Assembly: GCA_964631265.1 (NCBI GenBank)
Contig: CAZVWW010000005.1
Coordinates: 1 to 43,518, forward strand
From: CAZVWW01 sp964631265
GTDB taxonomy: Bacteria > Thermotogota > Thermotogae > MWEM01
Length of the DNA: 43,518 nucleotides
Direction: 5' to 3'
Within the stretch, counting starts at the first letter, position 1; each line of letters begins with the position of its first letter. Shown piece by piece: positions 1 through 9,753 of this stretch. Under the pieces are notes generated by a model that searched no databases, was not told the origin of the DNA, and was given only the letters and a program-made list of their open reading frames with translations. The position numbers and the translations under genes are program-made.

Positions 1-1
1 A

Positions 2-91
2 AAACTCTTCAGTTTCGAGGGCTCGTTCATCGAGACAGTGGACCCCGCCCTGACTTTGAAAGGGGTGGCCGGTTTTCAGGATCGGGTTTGA
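2..91 (+). CDS. C-terminal end of an unidentified gene (partial)
   Basis: The second frame is open from the window edge to a TGA at 89-91 and would encode the last 29 residues of a protein ending GFQDRV. I do not recognise it, and it does not look like the end of ribosomal protein S2, the usual upstream neighbour of tsf. Too little is visible to assign a function, and it may not be coding. Confidence 0.35.
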   Translation, partial: KLFSFEGSFIETVDPALTLKGVAGFQDRV

Positions 92-93
92 TC

Positions 94-120
94 ACTCAAG
101 TTGTGAGTTTGTTTCTTTTC
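94..120 (+). terminator. weak possible terminator upstream of tsf
   Basis: ACTCA (94-98) can pair with TGAGT (104-108) around a 5-nt loop and is followed by a T-rich run. The stem is only 5 bp, so this is tentative. Its place just after the stop of the partial upstream frame fits a transcription end. Confidence 0.3.
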
Positions 121-149
121 ACAAAAACTTAACCTTTGTAGTGTATAAT
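118..149 (+). promoter_or_regulatory. probable promoter of tsf
   Basis: A perfect TATAAT at 144-149 is preceded directly by TG. The -35 is poor: TTCACA at 118-123 is 20 bp away. The -10 lies about 78 bp before the tsf start, so tsf appears to be transcribed from its own promoter. Confidence 0.5.
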
Positions 150-153
150 GTCG

Positions 154-171
154 TGGCATAAAAAGATGCCA
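154..171 (+). promoter_or_regulatory. stem-loop at the 5' end of the tsf leader
   Basis: TGGCAT (154-159) pairs with ATGCCA (166-171) around loop AAAAAG. It starts about where transcription from the TATAAT at 144-149 would begin, so it would cap the mRNA. A 5'-terminal hairpin of this kind may stabilise the transcript (inference). Confidence 0.4.
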
Positions 172-227
172 GGTTTATCATGTTTATATGAAAACAAACT
201 TGTGATTATAGAAAGGATGATTTGAAA

Positions 228-1085
228 ATGGGCGTAAGTATGGAACAGATTAAGGAACTCCGTGCGAAGACAGGTGCGGGTGTTTTGGATTGTAAAAAGG
301 CCCTTGCAGGCAGTGACGGGGATGTCGAAGCAGCCGTTGACTTTTTGAGAAAGAAAGGGCTTGCCGATGCGGCCAAGAAAAGCGGTAGAAGCACAACAGA
401 GGGGCTTGTTGTCAACGTGAAGAAAGAGGAGGGCAAAGATATCACGATGCTCGCCGTCATGTGCGAGACGGATTTCGTTGCTCGAACTGATGAATTTAAG
501 ACATTGGCCAACAACATGATTGAATCCGTTGTAGATGCAGTTCCGGAGACTGAAAAGGCAGAACCGCTTCCCGAAGATGTGGCCGGGGCAAACGAGGATT
601 CTCTGAAACAGGCCATCGCCAAAGTGGGGGAGAACATGCAGTTTGGTGACTATGCCAAGTTCACCCTCAAAGGAAATGGAAAGCTCTATGACTACACGCA
701 TTTCACCGGCAAGATAGGGGTGGCCCTTGAGATCCTCTGTGACAAACAGGATGAGACACTTGACCAGCTGGGAAAGAACCTGTGTCTTCATATAGCGGCC
801 TTCTCACCCGATTTTGTGTCCGGTGAGGATATTCCCGAAGAGGTATTGAAAAAAGAGAGAGACATCTATGCCGACCAGATGAGGGAATCGGGAAAACCCG
901 AGCACATCATCGAGAAGATCGTGGACGGTAAGATCAGGAAATTCAAAGAGGAGAGATGCCTGCTGAGTCAGAATTTCGCCCTTGATGAGGACAGAACCGT
1001 ACAGGAACTCGTTGATGAGGCCTCCAAGGCCATGGATCTGCCGATTAAGGTAACCCGGTTCGCAAGAGTTGCCATAGAGGACTGA
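228..1085 (+). CDS. tsf: translation elongation factor Ts
   Basis: EF-Ts is the nucleotide exchange factor that regenerates EF-Tu-GTP in the cytoplasm. The N-terminal UBA-like helix region reads IKELRAKTGAGVLDCKKAL, and the core TDFVAR motif follows near residues 80-85. At 285 residues the length is normal for the two-subdomain form. I chose ATG 228, about 10 nt after AAGGA, over the in-frame TTG at 222, which lies too close to the RBS; the family usually begins a few residues before this ELR motif. rpsB is not directly upstream, and the gene has its own promoter and terminator. Confidence 0.96.
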   Translation: MGVSMEQIKELRAKTGAGVLDCKKALAGSDGDVEAAVDFLRKKGLADAAKKSGRSTTEGLVVNVKKEEGKDITMLAVMCETDFVARTDEFKTLANNMIESVVDAVPETEKAEPLPEDVAGANEDSLKQAIAKVGENMQFGDYAKFTLKGNGKLYDYTHFTGKIGVALEILCDKQDETLDQLGKNLCLHIAAFSPDFVSGEDIPEEVLKKERDIYADQMRESGKPEHIIEKIVDGKIRKFKEERCLLSQNFALDEDRTVQELVDEASKAMDLPIKVTRFARVAIED

Positions 1086-1103
1086 GAATAGATTTTAATC
1101 GTT

Positions 1104-1142
1104 GAGGCACGCCTTTAACAAAGAGGTGTTGCCTCTTTTTTT
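1104..1142 (+). terminator. intrinsic terminator between tsf and pyrH
   Basis: GAGGCA (1104-1109) pairs with TGCCTC (1130-1135). An inner helix pairs 1110-1116 with 1122-1128 around a 5-nt loop, and seven Ts follow. It lies directly between tsf and pyrH, so transcription into pyrH would need read-through or an unseen promoter. Confidence 0.75.
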
Positions 1143-1165
1143 ATAGAGAGGCGGGAGGTGTTTTG

Positions 1166-1870
1166 ATGTACAAGAGAGTACTCTTAAAGCTGTCCGGGGA
1201 GACGCTTTCGGGAGAGGGTGAAAAGGGTTTTTCCGGAGAAAGAACGGACTTTCTGATACAGGAGTTGAAAAAGGTGGTGGCTGAAGGTGTTGCGCTTGGC
1301 GTTGTCATCGGGGCGGGTAATCTCTTCAGAGGTAAGGACCTGGCGGGTATTGAAACAAAGATGGCGGATCAGATCGGCATGCTCGGCACCAACATCAATG
1401 CCATTTATATCAAAACCATGCTTGAAAAGGCCGGTATGAAGGCACGCGTCTTTTCACAGGTGGTGGATCTCCAGTCGACGAAGAAGATCAATTACGATGA
1501 GATCAATTCAGCCTTCGATGCCGGAAATATCGTCGTTTTCGGCGGCGGGACCAGTAACCCCCTCTTCACAACGGATACAGCTGCAGTCCTCAGAGCAGTT
1601 GAGATGGATGCTGAGATCGTGATCAAGGCGACAAAGGTTGACGGTGTCTTCTCAGAAGATCCCAGACAAGTACCGGATGCGTTGAAATACGATGAACTCA
1701 CGTTTGAAGAGGCGATCGAGAAAAACCTCAGCATTATGGACATCGAGGCCTTTTCAATCTGCAGAAAGATGGGGCTTGAGATAAGGGTTATCGAATTTTT
1801 CAAAGCAGACAATCTGCTCAACGCCGTTAAGCATCACTCTGTCGGCACAAGGGTTTTTAAGGGACAGTGA
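1166..1870 (+). CDS. pyrH: UMP kinase (uridylate kinase)
   Basis: PyrH phosphorylates UMP to UDP with ATP in pyrimidine nucleotide synthesis. It belongs to the amino-acid kinase fold family and is unrelated to eukaryotic UMP/CMP kinases. Visible signatures are KRVLLKLSGE at the N-terminus, VIGAGNLFRG near residue 50, FGGGTSNPLFTTDTAA in the middle and KATKVDGVFSEDP near residue 155. The length of 234 residues is typical. ATG 1166 sits 7 nt after GGAGG; the in-frame TTG directly before it is less likely. tmk follows 7 nt downstream. Confidence 0.96.
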   Translation: MYKRVLLKLSGETLSGEGEKGFSGERTDFLIQELKKVVAEGVALGVVIGAGNLFRGKDLAGIETKMADQIGMLGTNINAIYIKTMLEKAGMKARVFSQVVDLQSTKKINYDEINSAFDAGNIVVFGGGTSNPLFTTDTAAVLRAVEMDAEIVIKATKVDGVFSEDPRQVPDALKYDELTFEEAIEKNLSIMDIEAFSICRKMGLEIRVIEFFKADNLLNAVKHHSVGTRVFKGQ

Positions 1871-1877
1871 TGGTGTT

Positions 1878-2501
1878 TTGAAGGGATTTTTCTGCTCATT
1901 TGAGGGATTGGACGGTTGCGGCAAGACCACACAGATCAAGTTGCTCAAACAGCGTTTGGAGAAGACGGGAAAAGAGGTCGTCACCTTTCGTGAGCCGGGT
2001 TGCACAAAACTCGGAGAGGATATTCGCGGGGTGCTCCTCGATCCGGTAGCCGATATTTGTGACCGGAGCGAGGTTTTATTATACCTTGCATCACGGGCAC
2101 AAGTTACGGAGGATATCATTATCCCTGCGCTAAACAGCGGGGCCATCGTTCTGGCAGACCGCTTTGCCGATTCAAGTGTTGCCTATCAGGGTTACGGACG
2201 CGGTCTCGGGGCTGGCACGGTCGAGAAGCTCAACGATTTCGCCATTAAAAGAATCTATCCCGATCTGACCTTCCTCCTCGATATAACGGTGGAGGATGTC
2301 TTCAAAAGGCTTGAAAACAAGTCGCTTGACAGGCTTGAGAAAGAAAAGGGAAGATTCTGGTTTGACGTGAAACGCGGCTACGACTGGCTGGCTGAAAAAC
2401 ACAACGACCGGTACCTGAGATTAGACGGGAAAGCCGATTACATGACGATCCATGAAGAGGTGTGGGAAGGGCTAATCGCCCGAACCGAGATATTCGATTA
2501 A
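1878..2501 (+). CDS. tmk: thymidylate kinase
   Basis: Tmk converts dTMP to dTDP for DNA synthesis. The P-loop reads FEGLDGCGKTTQ (residues about 8-19). The DRF-ADSSVAYQG segment (about 94-105) is the characteristic DR(F/Y) dTMP-binding region. The 207-residue length is typical. The start is TTG 1878; no ATG or GTG lies in frame between it and the pyrH stop. It is translationally close to pyrH, and the pair supplies pyrimidine nucleotides. Its 3' end overlaps the convergent gene at 2472 by 30 bp. Confidence 0.95.
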   Translation: MKGFFCSFEGLDGCGKTTQIKLLKQRLEKTGKEVVTFREPGCTKLGEDIRGVLLDPVADICDRSEVLLYLASRAQVTEDIIIPALNSGAIVLADRFADSSVAYQGYGRGLGAGTVEKLNDFAIKRIYPDLTFLLDITVEDVFKRLENKSLDRLEKEKGRFWFDVKRGYDWLAEKHNDRYLRLDGKADYMTIHEEVWEGLIARTEIFD

Positions 2502-3205
2502 GGTGAAATCCTGTAAAGGGACGCGGAAATATTCGTTGATGTATGATTCTTTTTTGTTGATGGCTGAGTCGAGGATGTCAAATGCCAGATATTCCCCTGT
2601 CTTCTCGTTGACAAGGGTTATCTTGTTGATGCTGTTTGAGGGGTCAAGAGAGATGTTAATCATTGGATATTCCTTCTGGAAAAGCGTGAGGATATCCGGC
2701 TGGGAGAGTTGTATTCTGAATGTGTACAGTCCGTTCTCATCAACAGTCGGGTCAATCTGAAGCAACGGGGTTGAATCGATGTTCAGGAGGAAATCAAGGA
2801 AATTGATAAGTGCCTCCGTCGGATTAAAGCCCATTCCCTCTTCGCCGTCAAATCTCTGAAGGGCGTATTGCTCTTTTTCAAAATTAATGACATATAAAAG
2901 CCCTTCACGATGCTGGTAGAGCAGCGTCAATCCTTTCAGCATCTCGGGTTCATCGAAATCGATACGATAATCCCGAAGATCCCTGCTGTAGAATGAAAAG
3001 AGGAAGTGATTGGAGTACCAGTTCCCGTTTTTATCCAGCAACTTTGTCTCTATCCTGATCTTCCCCATGATGTTCCGCATCCCCGAGAACTTTCGGATCG
3101 ACTCACTCCAAACTGAAAAACTCTCATCATCAAACCCGGAAAAAGCGGTTGACAGGAGGAATAAAAAGATGAGGGCGATTATCGCATACAGTGCATATTG
3201 CCGCA

Positions 3206-3206
<1 letters not shown>
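2472..3206 (-). CDS. LolA-like exported lipoprotein-carrier-type protein
   Basis: The 244-residue product has an N-terminal hydrophobic signal or anchor (residues about 4-22). The rest is rich in beta-strand patterns like the LolA/LolB fold: MRNIMGKIRIETKLLDKNG, then FSFYSRDLRDYRIDFDEPEMLKG, then alternating hydrophobic strands. It may bind lipid or lipoprotein in the periplasm; that rests on fold resemblance, not a decisive motif. Its ATG shares one base with the fliY stop (TAATG), so it is translationally coupled and is the last gene of the motor operon. The 3' end overlaps tmk by 30 bp convergently. Confidence 0.6.
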
Positions 3207-4452
<1,246 letters not shown>

Positions 4453-4456
<4 letters not shown>

Positions 4457-5499
4457 TTGTTATCACTTCCCTTTTCAGCTTCTTTCGCAAAATCCTTTAT
4501 CTGTCCCTCTGTATCCTCTTCATCTTCCTTGATCATCCGGGTTACCTTAACCGCCTTTTTACCCCTTTTCTTTCCGGGAGACCCCATGAAACGTGTTCTG
4601 TTCCCAATCTTCAGCTCCACCTCTTCATCCTTATAACGGTCTAATCGGATGAGGTCCCCCTTTTCGAGGTAGAGGAGTTCCGAGACGGTAAGATGCGTGT
4701 TACCGAGGATGGCTGAGGCGGTTACATCTGTCTTTTCGAGATTCTTCTTTAAAAGTGGTTTCAGATCTTTCTTCTTGTCCGCTGATGTGTTGGCAAACCA
4801 CATCTGTGTTGAGAGATTTTCCGTGTATTCCTCCAGAATCGAAGACGGGAAGCAGACATTCAAAAAACCCTCCACATTACCGATAACGATCTCCAGCGTT
4901 ACCAGCAGGGTCATTTCGTTCTGCGGGGCGATTTGAACGAACTGCGGGTTCGATTCGATATTCTCAATCTCGGGGACAAACTCCATGACATTGACCCAGG
5001 CGTCTCTCAGGAGTGTCAGGAATCTCATGGACTCACGTCTGACGATGTTCAGTTCGATCTCCGTCAGCGTTCGCGGTTTAGAGATTGTCTCGCCCATTCC
5101 GCCCAGTATTCTGTCGATCATCCCGAAGATGATACCGAGATTAACCTCGAGTATGGCACTCCCGCTTAAAGAGTTCCCGGTAAAGATCGTCATGAACGTC
5201 GGATTCGAGAGTGAACGCAGGAACTCCCCGTATGTAATCTGGTCTATCGGGCCGAGATTGACATCCACATAGTATCTCAGCCTCCCTGAAAGGTAGGTGG
5301 AGAGAGAGCGTGCAAAGTTCTCGTTCAGCATCTGGAATGTCCTGATCTGATCTTTCGAGAACTTCATCGGACGTTCAAAGTCATACGGCTTGATCTTCGA
5401 TTCCGCTTCTTCTTTTTTCATTTCCTCAACGTCTACCTCGCCCGATGATAACGAGCCAAGCAACGAATCAATTTCATCCTGACTTAGCGAATCAGCCAT
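4453..5499 (-). CDS. fliM: flagellar motor switch protein FliM
   Basis: FliM forms the middle of the C-ring, binds CheY-P and transmits the switch signal to FliG. The N-terminal LSQDEIDSLL is the CheY-P-binding peptide. RILGGMGE near residue 130 is the conserved GGxG FliG-interaction motif. The SpoA domain lies at about residues 245-320. The C-terminus extends as a charged, Lys/Glu-rich tail. At 348 residues it is near the family length. A strong AAAGGAGGTGG ribosome site lies just upstream of ATG 5499. It overlaps fliY by 4 bp (ATGA). Confidence 0.96.
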
Positions 5500-5536
5500 T
5501 TTCTCACCACCTCCTTTTTTCTCCTGTCATATTTTT

Positions 5537-6064
5537 TTATTGTACCGATGTCAATGCAGTTATATGATAATAAACATCCAGGACGCCGAACTTTGCCTTG
5601 TCGCCGACATATCCGGTTATCCGGTTGACGAGGTCTCTGACCTGTCTGTTCAGAAGTTCCAGCCCGGCCGGTGTTGATAACTCCGATGGCTCTTTTTGGA
5701 TAAAGAGATCCTGGAGCGCCGACATGATCTGGTCCTTTCGTACGGCAATCTCTTCGCGGCAGCCGTCACTGCCGACGGTGAAACTCATCATATCCAGTAC
5801 AATAACCTGCTTGCCGCCCTTCAACATAAAGGACTTGTTGCTGCCCTCCACGATAAAACGGACCCTTATCTCCAACGGATTAACCGGTGTGGTGCTCTGG
5901 CCGCTGTCGGGCGGGTTGTTCGTTCCGAGCATCTGAAGAAGGACAAATGAAACGCCTCCTGCAACTGCCGCTGCCACGACAACGGATATGATCAATCCCA
6001 TGATATTAAAGCCGCCGCCTTTTTTGCCCTCTTCCTGCTGGGGTGTACCGTCTTCATCAGGCAA
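5537..6064 (-). CDS. fliL: flagellar basal body-associated protein FliL
   Basis: FliL surrounds the stator and supports torque. The 175-residue product has a cytoplasmic charged start, one membrane helix (about 20-46, IMGLIISVVVAAAVAGG), and a periplasmic domain of stomatin-like type. The C-terminal region reads IMSALQDLFIQKEPSEL, then GLELLNRQVRDLVNRI, as in FliL. The start is TTG 6064, preceded by a near-perfect GAGGTGATC ribosome site. It lies between motB and fliM, the usual place. Confidence 0.92.
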   Translation of the reverse strand: MPDEDGTPQQEEGKKGGGFNIMGLIISVVVAAAVAGGVSFVLLQMLGTNNPPDSGQSTTPVNPLEIRVRFIVEGSNKSFMLKGGKQVIVLDMMSFTVGSDGCREEIAVRKDQIMSALQDLFIQKEPSELSTPAGLELLNRQVRDLVNRITGYVGDKAKFGVLDVYYHITALTSVQ

Positions 6065-6070
6065 AGTGGA

Positions 6071-6955
6071 TCACCTCACATTCTCGCGTTTAATCAATAT
6101 TCGGATCTTCTGATAACTCTCTCTGAGCGCTTGCAGATCCTCCCGGTAGGATTCTTCGAGCTTTTCCATCGCTTCCGCCTTTTCCTCCGCTGTGATTTCA
6201 CCGTCTTTTTCCCTGTAGTTGAGCAGTTCTATCTCGGATTTGTACTTCAGATCGAGATCGTTGATCGCTTCGAGGATTTCCGCATCGCCTTTACCAACCG
6301 GGACAAATCGCTTCTGATTGTAATACCGTTCAACGTCGAAACGGCCGTTTCTAATGTCGACGATCCTCTCGGCCGTTCGCTTGGCCTTCAGGTCGTTGAT
6401 AAAAAACTCGGCCACACTGGAGGCCCGGGCAGAACTCAGATGGAGATGCGACGGGTAGATCGAATTCTCGGGCAAAGGCTTGTCATCTGTGTATCCGTAT
6501 ATTTCTAAGACGTTAGTGGTGTGTTCAACAATTACAGCCCCGATCTTTTCGAGGAGCTCTTTTGCCTCTTTTGTCAATTTTGCACTGTAGGGTTCGAAAT
6601 AAATCATATCGCCCAGTGTGATAATGGTTCCCTGATCCGTTTCTTCAACGGTAATCTTTCCCTCCAGGTCTTGATCCTTGATGATCTTGACCATTTCTTC
6701 CCGGATGCCGGGATTCGTGGTGACAATGGGCTCTGAAACAGTTGTTTTCCCCCCCATGAGAACACTCGGGGGCTTACCCGAGAAGACTCTGGTGATTCCG
6801 CTTGCAACTTCCTGAAATTTCCCCTCACTGATACTTGAAAAAGCCAGAAGCGCAACAAAAAAAGTGAGCATGAGTGTAATCATGTCACTGTATGTTGTCA
6901 TCCAGGGAGGAGCGCCGGGGGGGCATTCCTGTGGTTTCTGCTTTTTCTTGGCCAT
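6071..6955 (-). CDS. motB: flagellar motor stator protein MotB
   Basis: MotB anchors the stator to peptidoglycan and carries the ion-binding Asp. The sequence shows W18-MTTYSD24, with D24 at the start of the single membrane helix (about 22-45). An OmpA-like domain begins near residue 120 (YFEPYSAKLT, then IYGYTDDKPL, then LSSARASSVAEFFI). The domain is interrupted: after FVPVG (217-221) comes a charged, helical stretch of about 55-60 residues before the closing strand YQKIRILIKRE (281-291). This stretch is absent from ordinary MotB. motA lies 8 bp upstream. Confidence 0.94.
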   Translation of the reverse strand: MAKKKQKPQECPPGAPPWMTTYSDMITLMLTFFVALLAFSSISEGKFQEVASGITRVFSGKPPSVLMGGKTTVSEPIVTTNPGIREEMVKIIKDQDLEGKITVEETDQGTIITLGDMIYFEPYSAKLTKEAKELLEKIGAVIVEHTTNVLEIYGYTDDKPLPENSIYPSHLHLSSARASSVAEFFINDLKAKRTAERIVDIRNGRFDVERYYNQKRFVPVGKGDAEILEAINDLDLKYKSEIELLNYREKDGEITAEEKAEAMEKLEESYREDLQALRESYQKIRILIKRENVR

Positions 6956-6963
6956 TTATACCA

Positions 6964-7758
6964 TCATCCTTCCGGAGTGGCGCTTGCTTTCTCGTAAGCG
7001 GCTCTGTCATCCGGTGCAAGATAGGTCTTGAGTTTCTCCTCCAGGAGCCTGGGGTTATCTCCCGCCTGTATGGACATGATTCCCTCGAGGATCATCTGTT
7101 TCTGCATCACAAAGAGATCGCGTCTCATCTTCAATTTATCGGCCATCGGGAGAAACAGGGCGTTGGCGAATATTGAACCATATAATGTTGTAATCAGGGC
7201 CTTGGCCATAGCAGGTCCGAGGGCATCGGGATTGTTCAACGCCGAGAGCATGGCAACGAGACCGAGAAGCGTTCCGATCATCCCAAAGGCCGGTGCAAAC
7301 ATACCCGCAGAGGACATGACATTGGCGTCACTTGACTTGTCTTTTTCCACAAGGTCAATCTCTATCTCAAGCATATCCCGCAAAAGGTCCGGATCGGTTC
7401 CGTCCACTATTAGCTGTATGCCCTTCTTTGTGAATTCGTCGTCGAGACTCTCTGAATCCTCTTCAAGTGAAAGCAGGCCTTCTCTACGGGCCTTCTCGGA
7501 GAATGAAACGAGGGTGCTGATCGTATCCACATAATTGAGTTCCGGTTCTTTTGTCGTGCTGATCATGAGGTTCATAAACTGAAAGGACTTGGATTTCGGA
7601 TTGGCAACCATAACGGCTCCCACGGCACCGCCCAGAACGATTATCAGTGAAACGGCAGAGTCTATACCCAGATAAGGGGAGAGATCCCCTCCCGAGGCAA
7701 GACCGATGCCTACACACAATATACCAAGTACGATACCCAACAGTGTCGAAATGTCCAA
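6964..7758 (-). CDS. motA: flagellar motor stator protein MotA
   Basis: MotA surrounds MotB in the stator and couples ion flow to FliG rotation. The 264-residue product has four hydrophobic segments (about 4-22, 32-52, 150-172 and 185-205). The conserved GMFAPAFGMIGTLLGLVAML block holds the family Pro, and the cytoplasmic loop is rich in charged residues. The start is TTG 7758, placed 5-7 nt after AGAGGTGAT. Whether the motor uses H+ or Na+ cannot be told from the sequence alone. Confidence 0.95.
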   Translation of the reverse strand: MDISTLLGIVLGILCVGIGLASGGDLSPYLGIDSAVSLIIVLGGAVGAVMVANPKSKSFQFMNLMISTTKEPELNYVDTISTLVSFSEKARREGLLSLEEDSESLDDEFTKKGIQLIVDGTDPDLLRDMLEIEIDLVEKDKSSDANVMSSAGMFAPAFGMIGTLLGLVAMLSALNNPDALGPAMAKALITTLYGSIFANALFLPMADKLKMRRDLFVMQKQMILEGIMSIQAGDNPRLLEEKLKTYLAPDDRAAYEKASATPEG

Positions 7759-7780
7759 AATATCACCTCTGCAGTTTCAT

Positions 7781-8026
7781 TTACTCGTTTTTCGCTTCCA
7801 GTTCCTCGTTTTTTTCTTTACAGTACTTTGAGAGTGTTTCCGTGAGTCTGTAAGCTGAGCGTTTATACGCAATGACCTTTTCCACGACTTCCTCTTTGGT
7901 TTCACGAACGATATACTTTCTCCCGTTAAAGAGGGCGATCATCGTGTCCGGTTTTGATTCTATGGTTTCGATCATTTCAGCATTTAAAAAAAAGGGTTTT
8001 CCGTTGAGACGGTTGACTTTTATCAT
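7781..8026 (-). CDS. flbD: FlbD family flagellar protein
   Basis: This is a small protein of the FlbD family, commonly found directly before motA; its biochemical role is poorly known. The start MIKVNRLNGKPFFLNAEMIETIESKPDTMI matches the family pattern (RLNG, then LN, then IE, then PDT). The extra C-terminal 25 residues are Lys/Glu-rich. I chose ATG 8026 over the adjacent ATG 8029 because the GGGGGGAGA site needs the extra spacing. It is 81 residues long. Confidence 0.9.
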   Translation of the reverse strand: MIKVNRLNGKPFFLNAEMIETIESKPDTMIALFNGRKYIVRETKEEVVEKVIAYKRSAYRLTETLSKYCKEKNEELEAKNE

Positions 8027-8065
8027 CATATCTCCCCCCTTTTTATATTTCTATTCCGAGTGGTA

Positions 8066-8617
8066 TTAGTCCTTAATGGATGCTTCCATTTCCTTGAGAC
8101 TCTCGTTGATGATTCCGAGATATTTTGGATTTTCCCACATCCCCGGATTGGGGAGTGAAGCGATGATCTTATCGGTATCGATGATGTATTCGTCTTCCCC
8201 GAAGACTCTACGGATCACCATTGATATGTTTTTATCGGTTGTGATCAAACTGAAAAAAGTATCGGTGAGATTCCCGATCGGCTGGCAGTCAATGTGATGC
8301 TTCTTGAATTCAGCTCTTACCACCGTTCCCTCGCCCTCTTTGCTGTCAATCGAAACACCGCCGCCCGTCATCTCCGCGGCCGATTTCAGAAAGGGGATAC
8401 CCAGCCCAACCTTCCTTATCTTTTTATCTCTGGAAGTGAAAAACGGATCATAGATCTGTTTCAGGATCTCCCCGGACATCCCACCGGCATCATCCGAGAC
8501 CGTAAAATTGAAGGTCTCACTGTCCTCGATGATCTCAAGCCGGATGTTTTTGGCCCCGGCCTTTATGGCGTTCTGGCAGATATCCGCAATATGGTCTGAA
8601 AGTGTTCTCAGCGACAA
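8066..8617 (-). CDS. histidine-kinase-like ATPase (HATPase_c) regulatory protein
   Basis: The 183-residue product is a stand-alone GHKL ATPase domain without a dimerisation or sensor domain. The N box is DICQNAIKAGAK (about 12-23), the G1 box DDAGGM (about 42-47) and the G2-like box VGLGIPFLK (about 69-77). A C-terminal extension of about 65 residues is not recognised. Such proteins can act as anti-sigma factors or as part of split kinases; which applies here is unknown. The start is TTG 8617, inside the end of the PHP gene (10-bp overlap), so the two are translated together. Confidence 0.8.
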   Translation of the reverse strand: MSLRTLSDHIADICQNAIKAGAKNIRLEIIEDSETFNFTVSDDAGGMSGEILKQIYDPFFTSRDKKIRKVGLGIPFLKSAAEMTGGGVSIDSKEGEGTVVRAEFKKHHIDCQPIGNLTDTFFSLITTDKNISMVIRRVFGEDEYIIDTDKIIASLPNPGMWENPKYLGIINESLKEMEASIKD

Positions 8618-9339
8618 ATCCTCACGTCCCTTCCGTCTTGATGATTGATGGCCCCCTTGAACTCAACAAAAGTCCTCGAATGACAGCAAATAGCCATCTT
8701 TGAATTCCCGAAGCTGTCAAGATTATGCGCATCCGATGAGGACAGAACGGCCCTCTCCTTCAGCTGAGGCTTGTATTGCTCAAGCTTTTTCGGCATATAG
8801 ATCTCACACGGGGTATTTACCGGTTCAGGAGGGATGATGCCGAGCTGATAGATGACCCCCATCGCCTTGTCGATATGTGCGTAGATGCCGATGCCGTTAT
8901 GGGTATCAATGAGTTCCAGTGTTTCATCGAGGCTGATATCCGCCGGCATTGACAAAGGGCGAAGGACCATATCCGTGAAGTTTCCGGCACGGTCAACCAC
9001 CAGCTGATAACCGTCCCTCTCCGGGTTGATCTCGTAATCGGGAAGCTTATCTTCTATCTTTTGACCGAATTCGGCGGCTGTTTCACAATCCGGGAAATAT
9101 CCCAATACATGAACATCTTCATAGGTCTGAACCTCGATTCCAGGGATAAAAGCAATCCCCTCTTCTTCAAATACCTCTTTAAAAACCGTCACATTCCTCG
9201 CAGAGTTATGGTCGGTAATAGCAGCCCAGTCGATCTGATTCTCCGCCAGTTTACCGGCAATCTCGGAAGGTGTCATGGTGATATCGGCGCAGGGCGACAG
9301 ACAGGAATGTATATGAAGATCAGCCCTGAAGCATTGCAT
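8608..9339 (-). CDS. PHP-domain metal-dependent phosphoesterase
   Basis: The PHP fold hydrolyses phosphoesters with clustered metal ions. Motif I is FRADLHIHSCLSPCAD (about 4-19), then AITDHNSARN, PGIEVQTYEDVHVLGYF, a central IYAHID, and the C-terminal SSSDAH. The metal-binding His and Asp residues are all present. The likely start is ATG 9339, just before motif I; it overlaps the DRTGG gene by 20 bp. A longer reading from TTG 9390 is possible but has poor RBS spacing. The substrate is unknown. Confidence 0.85.
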   Translation of the reverse strand: MQCFRADLHIHSCLSPCADITMTPSEIAGKLAENQIDWAAITDHNSARNVTVFKEVFEEEGIAFIPGIEVQTYEDVHVLGYFPDCETAAEFGQKIEDKLPDYEINPERDGYQLVVDRAGNFTDMVLRPLSMPADISLDETLELIDTHNGIGIYAHIDKAMGVIYQLGIIPPEPVNTPCEIYMPKKLEQYKPQLKERAVLSSSDAHNLDSFGNSKMAICCHSRTFVEFKGAINHQDGRDVRICR

Positions 9340-9649
9340 AAATCTGTCCGCTGAGCTCAAAAGAACCCGTTTTGCTTTTAAGCAGGACAATATCCTCCCC
9401 TTTGGCCTTTTCCACCGTGTCCTTGTTAAACTCTCTCCCGTTTGTCAGCAGGATACACTTGACACTTGTGATTGACGCCACCGCAACGATGTTTGAATGC
9501 GACTGGACGGTAATCCAGATATCTGATTTACCGCTTGCCATAACTTCGCTGAGCAGATCACAGGTGTACCCCTTTTCTATTTCAACCCCTTCGGGATTAC
9601 CGCTGACGATTTCCACCCCGGTCTTTTCAATGATAGTTTTCAGCTGCAT
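9320..9649 (-). CDS. DRTGG-type small regulatory domain protein
   Basis: The 109-residue single-domain product resembles the stand-alone DRTGG proteins that accompany HATPase and PHP genes in clostridia and Thermotogota. The pattern is an N-terminal MQLKTIIEKTGVEIVSG, a middle GYTCDLLSEVMA then IWITVQSHSNIVAVA, and a closing TGSFELSGQIYAML. The function is not established; a ligand-sensing role is inferred. It is the first gene of the minus-strand operon, with a GAGGAGG site about 10 nt before ATG 9649. Confidence 0.75.
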   Translation of the reverse strand: MQLKTIIEKTGVEIVSGNPEGVEIEKGYTCDLLSEVMASGKSDIWITVQSHSNIVAVASITSVKCILLTNGREFNKDTVEKAKGEDIVLLKSKTGSFELSGQIYAMLQG

Positions 9650-9734
9650 AATAAAAGGTCCTCCTCTTCGTTAAAATCGCTGTCTGTGATGGAAGTTGCA
9701 GGTCGCTTCTCATTCAATCCCAGACCCCTGTCGA

Positions 9735-9743
9735 ATTATAGCA
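9735..9743 (-). promoter_or_regulatory. extended -10 promoter for the DRTGG-to-fliY operon
   Basis: On the minus strand these bases read TGCTATAAT, a perfect TGn extended -10. No good -35 is seen, as expected for this class. It lies about 86 bp upstream of ATG 9649 and is the only strong promoter I see for the whole ten-gene operon. Confidence 0.6.
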
Positions 9744-9753
9744 TATTTGGGTT

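Noticed and set aside
222..227. TTG at 222 as the tsf start
   Set aside because: It is only about 4 nt from the AAGGA ribosome site, while ATG 228 has good spacing and matches the family N-terminus.
129..791. 220-codon open frame on the minus strand inside tsf
   Set aside because: It is antisense to a clear EF-Ts gene, crosses the tsf promoter and leader, and resembles no protein.
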